64,000 nt of DNA, taken from the NCBI GenBank assembly GCA_015056255.1, contig SVGP01000003.1:62001-126000 (forward strand), given 5' to 3'. This document shows, one piece after another, positions 33,436 through 40,497 of this stretch. A model generated the notes under the pieces. It was not told the origin of the DNA. It did no database searches and saw only the letters and a list, made by a program, of their open reading frames with translations. Every line of letters starts with the position of its first letter. The first letter of the stretch is position 1. Both the position numbers and the translations under genes were made by a program. This DNA comes from Clostridiales bacterium. GTDB taxonomy: Bacteria; Bacillota; Clostridia; Christensenellales; Aristaeellaceae.

Positions 33436-34977
33436 TTACTTTTCAATATGCCCTATCGTCTTTCTGGCCATTTCGGACAATTTAACTCTGCCCACGCCGA
33501 AAATGGAGGTGTCCAGAAGATCGTTAAACGGTTTTGTCCATTCATGGTCGATCGACCATGCGCCGTTGCGCATGCCGAGGATCGAGCCCACGGTCGCTCC
33601 GTTGCAGTCGGTGTCAAAGCCGGTCTCAACCGCCATGCAGATGGACGCTCCAAGGTCGCCCTGTCCGTACAGGAGGGAGGCTGCTACGATTTCGGCGTTT
33701 GAAATCGTGTGGCACCAGTCGTGAGGGATGTGTTCGTCCCAACGGGCATGGATGCCGGCAAAGGCGGCTTCCTTGTTCATGCCTTTTTTATAGTCCGAAA
33801 TAATCTCGGAAATGGCCTCGTGCAGGCGGCTGGTTTTTGGAATTTCGTTAAGGCCCGCAAGAAGGATTTTTTCGATATCGTTTTGAACCGCCGCTTCCGC
33901 AATCATGGCAGCGACAAACATTTCGCCGTAGATTCCGTTTTTGATGTGAGAAATGCTGGCGTCGCGCCACGCCATTTCGGCGGCCTTTTCGGGATTACCG
34001 GGATTGATGTAACCAAAATAGTCGCCCCTGATCTGCGCGCCGACCCATTCGCGATAAGGGTTTTTGTATCGGGCGGAGAACGGCGGACGGAAACCCTTTA
34101 CAAAGTTCACATACGCAACGCGCTCCGCCGTGCAGTAGGCGTTTTTGCTCTGATAGTCCACCCACACGCGCATCACGTCGTCGCTTGTAAAGTCGCGGCC
34201 GTATTTGTCGATGAGCACCTGCGCAAGCACCACGTAATTGGTGTCGTCGTCAACGGGCATGGCTTCGACGGTGTCCGCAAAGCAGCGGCCCTTCAGCGGA
34301 TACTTTGTTGCAGCGATGCGCTCCTCGGTCAGATCGGATGAACGAATGTATCTGTGCATCGGGAAGTTGTCCGATTCCTTTAAAATCGGATGAAGCTCCT
34401 CTGTGCGGATGCCCTCGATGGGCTTACCCAGCAGACAACCGGCGATTCGGCCAAGCCACGCGCCGTAGATTTTATCGTAAAGCTCTTCGCCCACAGGTAC
34501 GGGCTTTTTTTCTTCGGCTTCAGATCTGTTTCGAAGCGCACGGATGGAGGGAAGGTCGTCCGGCTCGTTATAAGGATAGCCTTCCCGCACAGGAGCTTTC
34601 GTCACGATTTCATAAATGATGTCTGCCAGCCTGTCCTTAAGTTCGCCCGCTTCCATGTTGCCGGCAGCTGTAAACAGTCCCTCGTACTTTTCGACGTCCT
34701 TGCCTTCTTCGATGCACTGGCGGTATTCGACGGAAAGCTCTTTTGCATAGTTTTCCCAATTGTGCTGCATGCTGTAATCAGGCTTCGGCGCGTAAAACTC
34801 TTCTTTTTCAGGCTTTGCGCAGGCAAAAATGCGCGCTTCTTCATCCTGAGTCGGGTTGACTTCGCCGCTTTCATACTTTAAAAGCATTTTATAATCGATT
34901 CCCGTTTGATCGGCTACGGCGTTCAGAGTGAGACAATATTGATTTCGAAAGGCGGAAAACCGGTCGGTGAACTTCAT
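33436..34977 (-). CDS. ADP-ribosylglycohydrolase with N-terminal XRE-like HTH
   Basis: 513 residues. Residues about 5-45 look like an XRE-type helix-turn-helix (FRNQYCLTLNAVADQTGIDYKMLLKYESGEV), then a linker to about 165. The rest is a DraG-type ADP-ribosylglycohydrolase: YGAWLGRIAGCLLGKPIEG, MPVDDDTNYV (metal ligands) and ETGFDTDCNGATVGSILG. Such enzymes remove ADP-ribose from proteins or nucleic acids. Of two ATGs, the one at 34977 has the better spacing from GGAGG. Promoter TTGACC-17-TATAAT lies upstream. The DNA-binding fusion is unusual. Confidence 0.85.
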   Translation of the reverse strand: MKFTDRFSAFRNQYCLTLNAVADQTGIDYKMLLKYESGEVNPTQDEEARIFACAKPEKEEFYAPKPDYSMQHNWENYAKELSVEYRQCIEEGKDVEKYEGLFTAAGNMEAGELKDRLADIIYEIVTKAPVREGYPYNEPDDLPSIRALRNRSEAEEKKPVPVGEELYDKIYGAWLGRIAGCLLGKPIEGIRTEELHPILKESDNFPMHRYIRSSDLTEERIAATKYPLKGRCFADTVEAMPVDDDTNYVVLAQVLIDKYGRDFTSDDVMRVWVDYQSKNAYCTAERVAYVNFVKGFRPPFSARYKNPYREWVGAQIRGDYFGYINPGNPEKAAEMAWRDASISHIKNGIYGEMFVAAMIAEAAVQNDIEKILLAGLNEIPKTSRLHEAISEIISDYKKGMNKEAAFAGIHARWDEHIPHDWCHTISNAEIVAASLLYGQGDLGASICMAVETGFDTDCNGATVGSILGMRNGAWSIDHEWTKPFNDLLDTSIFGVGRVKLSEMARKTIGHIEK

Positions 34978-35108
34978 GCGCATGCGCCTCCGTGTATTTT
35001 TTCTTTATTATACATGATGAAATATTGAAGGTCAACCGAAACATCGGTGCGGTTGCGCAATCGGGTCACGTATGATAAAATGATGAAAAAAGGAAAAAGA
35101 GGATAACG

Positions 35109-35666
35109 ATGAATACCTTTTCCAAATGCCGCCTTGTCTGCCTGATTGCTGCTTTTCTATTTATGTTTACAGGCGCGGCAGAAGAAAACGCCGATCAATG
35201 GTGGAACGAACAGATGGGAAGGACGATTGCCGATATCTCCACGCTCCATTATACCCCGCAGGGCAATATCAGCGCCCAGGCGGGCTACGAAGGCCAATGC
35301 ACATGGTATGCCTACGGGCGGTTTTCTGAGGTAACAGGCATAAGGCTTGAAACCGCGCTGCACGCTAAATTCTGGTTGTCGATGAACGATCAGGATCAGA
35401 GGCTGAACGTTCTCTACGGCGAAGATAAAATATCGTTTCCTTCCATAGCAGTGTCCGTATCGGGCGCATACGGACACGTGTTGTTCATTGAATACGTTTC
35501 TATGAAAAACGGCGCGCCGGACATGGTTTATTTCACGGAATGCAACGCGGACGGAAACGGGCGATACGATGTAGGGAAAGACGCCGTTCTTCTGCGCCTG
35601 CCGTATGATCTGTTTGTCAAATACCGAACGCCTGCCGGATATATCTGCGCAAAGCCGGCTGAATAG
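35109..35666 (+). CDS. Secreted CHAP-domain protein
   Basis: 185 residues with a signal peptide (about 1-23). The CHAP amidase/endopeptidase core is visible: catalytic Cys64 in GQCTWYAYG, His123 in GAYGHVLFIE, and a likely third residue Glu128 or Asn in TECNADG. CHAP enzymes cleave peptidoglycan cross-links or stems. There is no separate wall-binding domain. The methyltransferase gene starts 18 bases downstream. Confidence 0.85.
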   Translation: MNTFSKCRLVCLIAAFLFMFTGAAEENADQWWNEQMGRTIADISTLHYTPQGNISAQAGYEGQCTWYAYGRFSEVTGIRLETALHAKFWLSMNDQDQRLNVLYGEDKISFPSIAVSVSGAYGHVLFIEYVSMKNGAPDMVYFTECNADGNGRYDVGKDAVLLRLPYDLFVKYRTPAGYICAKPAE

Positions 35667-35683
35667 AAAAAGGAGGAACGCGC

Positions 35684-36445
35684 ATGGCTTCTTTATATGA
35701 CCGCCCGGATTTATACGATCTTCCGGACAATGAGGGAAAGGACAGAGCCACAAAAACGCACTGGGAAAAAGTGTTTTCAGGCAAAAACATCGAATCTGTG
35801 CTCGATGTAAGCATCGGAACGGGCGGGCTCACGCTTCCGATGACGGAGCTGGGCATCAGATTATCCGGCTCCGATTTAAGTGAAAGCATGCTTGCGCGCT
35901 GCCGGGAAAAGGCAAAGGAAAAAGGCCTCCATATTGACCTTCGCCAGTCGGATTTCAGATACGTTTCCAAAGCGTTTTCGGAAACGTTTGACTGCGTCAT
36001 GTCCACGGGAAACTCCCTTGCATATGTAAATAACGAGGACGTCAGGCGCACGCTTCACGAAATGGACGCGCTTGTAAAAAGAGGCGGATATCTGTATCTG
36101 GATACGCGCAACTGGGACAAGATTTTAAGGGAAAGACAGCGTTTTTTCCTCTACAATCCGATTTTTAAAGACGATCTTCGCGTAAACCTCGTTCAGGTGT
36201 GGGATTATCTTGACGACGCATCCATGATCTTCAACATCCTTTACACCTTCGAAAAGGACGGAAAAATCATTGGCCGCGAGGATTTCACCGAGCATTATCA
36301 CCCGGTGACGCTTTCGTTTATAAAAGGCGTTTTAAGGGAAATGAATTATGCAAGCCCTGAAATTATGCCCCTTCCGGCGCAGGCGGGCGCGTTTGATGAG
36401 GAAAAAACGCACTGGTATTGCCTGATTGCAAAAAAGGGCGAATAA
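35684..36445 (+). CDS. Class I SAM-dependent methyltransferase
   Basis: 253 residues. SAM-binding motif I is VLDVSIGTGGLTLPM (about 38-52), motif II GSDLSESMLARC, and the post-core segment FDCVMSTGNSLAYV. This resembles small-molecule methyltransferases of the glycine/sarcosine type, but the substrate is not identifiable. AGGAGG precedes the ATG; likely co-transcribed with the CHAP gene. Confidence 0.85.
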   Translation: MASLYDRPDLYDLPDNEGKDRATKTHWEKVFSGKNIESVLDVSIGTGGLTLPMTELGIRLSGSDLSESMLARCREKAKEKGLHIDLRQSDFRYVSKAFSETFDCVMSTGNSLAYVNNEDVRRTLHEMDALVKRGGYLYLDTRNWDKILRERQRFFLYNPIFKDDLRVNLVQVWDYLDDASMIFNILYTFEKDGKIIGREDFTEHYHPVTLSFIKGVLREMNYASPEIMPLPAQAGAFDEEKTHWYCLIAKKGE

Positions 36446-36453
36446 AAACACGC

Positions 36454-36619
36454 GGCTGTCTCATTAAAAGCATAAAACACGAAACCGGGACGGGAAACCC
36501 GTCCCCTACAGGAAGAAACCATCATGTTTCCGTTGTAGGGGACGGGTTTCCCGTCCCGTAGTCCATGTTTTAAGAAGCATCTCGCTAAAACCAAAGGCAA
36601 AACTTGCTTTGAGACAGCC
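36454..36619. repeat. Nested inverted repeat: terminator stem split by a family-1-like element
   Basis: Outer arms GGCTGTCTCA (36454-36463) and TGAGACAGCC (36610-36619, followed by TTTTT) match the style of the upp terminator but lie 146 bases apart. Inside are TAAAACA/TGTTTTA, and then perfect 25-base arms at 36486-36510 and 36534-36558 built from CGGGACGGGAAACCCGTCCC and CTACA. The inner unit ends in the CCCCTACA/TGTAGGGG core shared with repeat family 1. Confidence 0.75.
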
Positions 36620-36658
36620 TTTTTGGAAATGACGATGTCCTCATTTCGCCTGTCCCTC

Positions 36659-37795
36659 TTACGACTCCAGACAGGCGTAGAGAATGTTTCGGATGCGGGG
36701 ATGAACGAAGGGCTCCAGGCTGTTTCGCATGTGCTCTGCAAAATATACGCTCATTTCGCGCTCGGGGTCGATCAAGATATATGCGCCTGCGGCGCCGCCC
36801 CAGCCAAATTCGCCCACGGGCGAGAGCGAGCCGCGCGAGCGGTCGACCATCGTGCGAACGCCAAGGCCATAACCATAGCCGGTCATCTGAATCCAGTTGA
36901 AATCTTTCATCTGGGTGTCGCCCAAGTGATTGGTGCGCATGAGGTCGACGGTGGCTTTTGAAAGAATTCTTTCGCCCGTAGCGCCTACGCCGCCCATGGC
37001 GAGCATGTCGGCAAAGCGGATGTAGTCTTCAACAGACGTAATCAGGCCTGCGCCGCCGCTGTCGTATTTGTTTCCGAGCACGAAGTGGTTCTGCGTGCCG
37101 ATGGGATTTACGCCCTTATCGCCATCGTTTTGATACTGCATGGCGAGTCTAGCTTTTAATGCGTCCGTTAGGTGCATGGCGCTTGATTTCATTTCGAGGG
37201 GTTCAAACAGCGTTTTTTTCATGTAGGTTTCAAACCTGATACCGCTGATGACCTCAATAAGGCCGCCCAGCACGTCGTGACAAAGGCTGTACTGCCAGTG
37301 CTCGCCGGGATCGAAGGACAGAGGAGCTTTGGCGATGGCTCGCATAATTTCTCGCGTTGGAGCTTCGCCGTTTGTTTTTTGAACGGTTTCTACAATGTCC
37401 TTTGCGCCCAAATTGTAGTCAAGCCCAGCCGTCATGGTAAAAAGATCCCGGAAGGTGATGTCCCTTTTGGCAGGGCGCATTCGAACGCTGCCCGCGGGAT
37501 CGATTTCGGCCACCTGCATGTCCTTAAATTCCGGAAGATATTCATGTATGGGGTCGCTCATCAGAAACGCGCCCTTTTCAAACAGCGTGAGCGCGCACAC
37601 ACAGGTTAAAAGCTTTGTAACGGAATAGCCGAAATAGGTTTCGTCACCTTTCATCCTGATTCCCTTTTCCTTGTCGGAAAAGCCGGCGGCATGCCTGAAA
37701 ACAGGCTTATGGCGGATGTAAACGGCCAGATCCACGCCGGGTATGACGTCTTCGACGATATCATTTAAAAACGCGCGGAGATTTGAAAAATCCAT
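36659..37795 (-). CDS. Beta-lactamase-fold serine hydrolase (class C/esterase type)
   Basis: 378 residues. Catalytic SVTK at 58-61 (SxxK), YSL as the second motif in WQYSLCHD, and a C-terminal FGWGGAAGAY in place of the KTG motif. No signal peptide, so a cytoplasmic esterase or peptidase role is more likely than antibiotic resistance. The ATG at 37795 follows AGGAGGG; that site is in a hairpin arm with the -10 in the loop. It lies 78 bases downstream of the holin gene. Confidence 0.85.
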   Translation of the reverse strand: MDFSNLRAFLNDIVEDVIPGVDLAVYIRHKPVFRHAAGFSDKEKGIRMKGDETYFGYSVTKLLTCVCALTLFEKGAFLMSDPIHEYLPEFKDMQVAEIDPAGSVRMRPAKRDITFRDLFTMTAGLDYNLGAKDIVETVQKTNGEAPTREIMRAIAKAPLSFDPGEHWQYSLCHDVLGGLIEVISGIRFETYMKKTLFEPLEMKSSAMHLTDALKARLAMQYQNDGDKGVNPIGTQNHFVLGNKYDSGGAGLITSVEDYIRFADMLAMGGVGATGERILSKATVDLMRTNHLGDTQMKDFNWIQMTGYGYGLGVRTMVDRSRGSLSPVGEFGWGGAAGAYILIDPEREMSVYFAEHMRNSLEPFVHPRIRNILYACLES

Positions 37796-37799
37796 AGAA

Positions 37800-37862
37800 A
37801 ATCCCTCCTGCAGGCTCGTTTTTTTCTTCAATAAGTATACCACGAGCCGGGGAGGGATTCAA
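37800..37862 (-). promoter_or_regulatory. Promoter and ribosome-site hairpin of the serine hydrolase gene
   Basis: Minus strand TTGAAT (37857-37862), 17 bases, TATACT (37834-37839). Arms at 37843-37859 (within the spacer) and 37800-37818 pair through AATCCCTCC/GGAGGGATT and GGCTCG/CGAGCC; the 3' arm contains the GGAGGG ribosome site and is followed by TTTTC. Confidence 0.75.
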
Positions 37863-37872
37863 TTGTTTTTTG

Positions 37873-38055
37873 TTACAGCTTATCTGCGTTTGTGGGGTTG
37901 TTTACAACGCCGAAGGCGACCAATACGGGCAGTAGCACATCCAAAAAGGAATTGATCGTCTCATCCATGTCGATGCCGGCAAACTGCTTTAGGCAAAACG
38001 CCGCAAGCGCGGCAAGGCTCGTCCAAAGCGTCCAGCTTTTCCAGCGACTTTGCAT
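37873..38055 (-). CDS. Phage-type holin
   Basis: 60 residues with a hydrophobic segment (about 10-30), an amphipathic stretch and the C-terminal GVVNNPTNADKL. That ending is characteristic of small phage holins of the phi-LC3 type. It sits with another small membrane protein and no other phage genes. It starts 3 bases after that neighbour's stop. A retained or domesticated phage fragment is likely. Confidence 0.75.
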   Translation of the reverse strand: MQSRWKSWTLWTSLAALAAFCLKQFAGIDMDETINSFLDVLLPVLVAFGVVNNPTNADKL

Positions 38056-38058
38056 ACT

Positions 38059-38268
38059 TTATGCGCTCTCCTCTCTTTTTTTGCGTTCGATTCGCCTGAT
38101 CTTTCTCTCGTCCTCGATGCGATCCAGCCTTTTAATGATATGCCTGATCTCGTTTCGGATGACCGATAGCGTGGCTGCGCGCTCATTATCCCTGACCCGA
38201 TAGGCGTTAAACGCGCCCCAGGCGGCAAAAAACGTCGCCGCCAGCTGAATAAGAACTGAAAAATCCAC
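38059..38268 (-). CDS. Small membrane protein, holin-like
   Basis: 69 residues from a GTG start (GGAGG 8 bases upstream). One N-terminal membrane segment (VLIQLAATFFAAWGAFNAY) and a highly charged C-terminus (RIEDERKIRRIERKKREE). This layout occurs in phage holin or holin-accessory proteins. It is paired with the holin gene downstream. Confidence 0.6.
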   Translation of the reverse strand: MDFSVLIQLAATFFAAWGAFNAYRVRDNERAATLSVIRNEIRHIIKRLDRIEDERKIRRIERKKREESA

Positions 38269-38276
38269 AAAAAACA

Positions 38277-38330
38277 CCTCCCCTCATTCCTCTTCTCTGC
38301 CCATCGGCATCAAAAGCGTAACAGGGGAGG
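38277..38330 (-). promoter_or_regulatory. Hairpin containing the holin-operon ribosome site
   Basis: CCTCCCCT (38323-38330 read on the minus strand) pairs with AGGGGAGG (38277-38284), with a 38-base loop. AGGGGAGG is the ribosome site of the small membrane protein and is followed by TGTTTTTT. It may end proA transcription and block translation of read-through. Confidence 0.45.
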
Positions 38331-38361
38331 CGCATGTATTTCTACACGCCTGATAAAGATT

Positions 38362-39612
38362 TTATCGGATCTGGCCGTTTCCAAAGATTCTGTACTGATA
38401 TGCAGTCATGGCTTCAAGACCCATCGGGCCGCGCGCGTGCAGCTTTTGGGTAGAAATGCCCATTTCACAGCCAAGACCGAACTCGCCGCCGTCGGTGAAG
38501 CGGGTAGATGCGTTGACGTACACGGCGGCGCTGCCGCAGCCCTTTAAAAATGCGTCAGCTGTTTCGGTATTTTCGGTAATAATGGCCTCGGAATGTCCGG
38601 TGGAATGGGCGCGGATATGCAAAAGCGCGTCCTTTACGTCGTCTGCGACCGCCACAGCCAGAATGTAGTCCAGAAATTCTGTGTCGAAGTCAGCATCGGT
38701 TGCCTTGATTCCGTCGATGATCATATGCGCCCGTTCGTCCAGACGAAGCTCGACCGGGTGATTGCCCTTGCGCTCGTCCACGAGCTTTGCTTTGAGCATC
38801 GGCAGGAATTTTTCGGCAACATCCTTATGGACAATCAGGCTTTCCATGGCGTTACAGACGCTCGGGCGGCTGGTTTTGGCGTTTACGCAGATGGAAAGCG
38901 CCTTTTCGATATCCGCGTCCTTGTCCACAAAGATGTGGCAGATGCCCGTGCCCGTTTCGATGACGGGAACGGTGGCGTTTTCAACGCAGGCGCGAATAAG
39001 CCCTGCGCCGCCGCGCGGAATCAGAAGATCCACATAGCCCCTTGCGCGCATGAGCTCGTTTGCGCCCTCGCGCGTAACGTCCTCAATTTGCGAAACCATG
39101 TTTTCGTCAAGCCCCATCTTCGAAAGTGCGCGCCGGATGGATTTTACGATTGCGCCGACGGAGGCATAGGCCTCCTTGCCCCCGCGAAGCACGCAGGCGT
39201 TTCCGCTTTTTAAGCACAATACGGCAGCGTCCAGTGCAACATTAGGCCGCGATTCGAAGATGATAGCCACAACGCCCATGGGGACGGAGATCTTTTGAAT
39301 TTTAAGACCATTCGGACGAATGGTTTCATCCAGCACGCGTCCCACAGGATCGGGAAGGACGCAAACCTCTTTAACGCTTTCGGACATAGCGTAAAGCCGG
39401 TCGTGCGTCAGCGTAAGCCGGTCGATCATCACGCTTCCGATTGCGTCCTTGGCTTTGAAAACATCCTTTTCGTTTTCCGAAAGGATTTCATTTTCATCCT
39501 CCAAGAGCTGTTTTGAAATCATCAAAAGCGCTTCGTTTTTGATTTCCTCTGTCAGAAGCGCCGCGTCAAACGAAGCTTTTTTGGCGTTTTTCAGAATTTC
39601 CATCGTTGTCAT
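38362..39612 (-). CDS. proA: Glutamate-5-semialdehyde dehydrogenase (gamma-glutamyl phosphate reductase)
   Basis: 416 residues, full length. NADPH-dependent reduction of glutamyl 5-phosphate in proline synthesis. Signatures: VPMGVVAIIFESRPNV, the catalytic cysteine in TSRPSVCNAMESL, GTGICHIFVDKDAD, and the C-terminal FTDGGEFGLGCEMGISTQKLHARGP split by family spacing. It starts one base after the proB stop, in the usual proBA operon. Confidence 0.97.
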   Translation of the reverse strand: MTTMEILKNAKKASFDAALLTEEIKNEALLMISKQLLEDENEILSENEKDVFKAKDAIGSVMIDRLTLTHDRLYAMSESVKEVCVLPDPVGRVLDETIRPNGLKIQKISVPMGVVAIIFESRPNVALDAAVLCLKSGNACVLRGGKEAYASVGAIVKSIRRALSKMGLDENMVSQIEDVTREGANELMRARGYVDLLIPRGGAGLIRACVENATVPVIETGTGICHIFVDKDADIEKALSICVNAKTSRPSVCNAMESLIVHKDVAEKFLPMLKAKLVDERKGNHPVELRLDERAHMIIDGIKATDADFDTEFLDYILAVAVADDVKDALLHIRAHSTGHSEAIITENTETADAFLKGCGSAAVYVNASTRFTDGGEFGLGCEMGISTQKLHARGPMGLEAMTAYQYRIFGNGQIR

Positions 39613-39613
39613 A

Positions 39614-40390
39614 TCATTTTCTCCCCTTTCCGAAAAAGCGGGTGCCGACGGGCTTGCCTTCTGAAATATCGTACAGAATTTCAGGCTTATCGCTGTTGGC
39701 GATGACCATGGTAACGCCAGCGTCCATAGCCATTTTAGCGGCCTTCAATTTGGTAGCCATGCCGCCGGTTCCAAGAGAAGAGCCCTTTCCGCCGGCGAGG
39801 GCATAGATTTCGTCGGTCATTTCGTGAACTTCGCTTATAAGCTTTGCGTTTTTATTTCTGTGAGGATCGGAATCGAAAAGGCCGTCGATATCGCTTAGAA
39901 GAATCAGAAGGTCTGCGTGAATCGCAACCGCGACGATGGCGGACAGGGAATCGTTTTCGCCGATCATGATAATTTCGTCCGTCGCAACGGTATCGTTTTC
40001 ATTCAGAATCGGAATCGCACCCAATTCCAGAAGCCGCGCCATGGTATTTTCAAAATGCGCGCAACGAACGGGGGACAAAACATCCTCGCCCGTGATCAGA
40101 ACCTGAGCGACGGTGTGATTGTACTGGGTGAACAGGCGGTCATACGTGTACATAAGCTCACACTGACCCACGGCGGCCGCCGCCTGTTTGGTGGGCATGT
40201 CCGTAGGTCTCCCCGGGAGGGACAATTTTCCTACGCCCATGCCGATTGCGCCGGAGGAGACCAAAATGATTTCGTGTCCGGCGTTTTTGAGGTCGGAAAT
40301 CACCTTGCACATTTCTTCCATTCTTCGAATATTCAATCGCCCCGTCGCGTGCGCGATGGACGAGGTTCCGATTTTGATCACGATGCGCAT
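39614..40390 (-). CDS. proB: Glutamate 5-kinase (short form, no PUA domain)
   Basis: 258 residues covering only the amino-acid-kinase domain; the C-terminal PUA domain of the common 370-residue form is missing. First step of proline synthesis. Motifs: VIKIGTSSIAH, VSSGAIGMGVGKL, PILNENDTV, FGENDSL-type GENDSLSA, LLSDIDGLFDSDP and GTGGMATKLKAA. AGGGGG precedes the ATG, within a 14-base-arm hairpin. Feedback inhibition by proline is usually a property of the kinase domain, so it could persist. Confidence 0.95.
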   Translation of the reverse strand: MRIVIKIGTSSIAHATGRLNIRRMEEMCKVISDLKNAGHEIILVSSGAIGMGVGKLSLPGRPTDMPTKQAAAAVGQCELMYTYDRLFTQYNHTVAQVLITGEDVLSPVRCAHFENTMARLLELGAIPILNENDTVATDEIIMIGENDSLSAIVAVAIHADLLILLSDIDGLFDSDPHRNKNAKLISEVHEMTDEIYALAGGKGSSLGTGGMATKLKAAKMAMDAGVTMVIANSDKPEILYDISEGKPVGTRFFGKGRK

Positions 40391-40398
40391 AAAAATGC

Positions 40399-40449
40399 CC
40401 CCTATAAACGGTGTTCTTTGATTATACCGTCTACAGGGGAATCTGTAAA
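40399..40449 (-). promoter_or_regulatory. proBA promoter with ribosome-site hairpin
   Basis: Minus strand TTTACA (40444-40449), 17 bases, TATAAT (40421-40426). Arms 40426-40439 and 40399-40412 pair over 14 positions (12 Watson-Crick plus two G-U in RNA). The 3' arm holds AGGGGG, the ribosome site, and is followed by CATTTTTATG. A further GTAATGATTT/AAATCATT hairpin at 40445-40469 may end sipL transcription. Confidence 0.7.
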
Positions 40450-40497
40450 TGATTTTTTTAAATCATTACAATTCAAATTCGGGCAAAATAAGCCGTT

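Noticed and set aside
36659-37795. Beta-lactamase antibiotic resistance
   Set aside because: SxxK and Tyr motifs are present, but there is no signal peptide and the KTG region is degenerate; a cytoplasmic esterase or peptidase is more likely.
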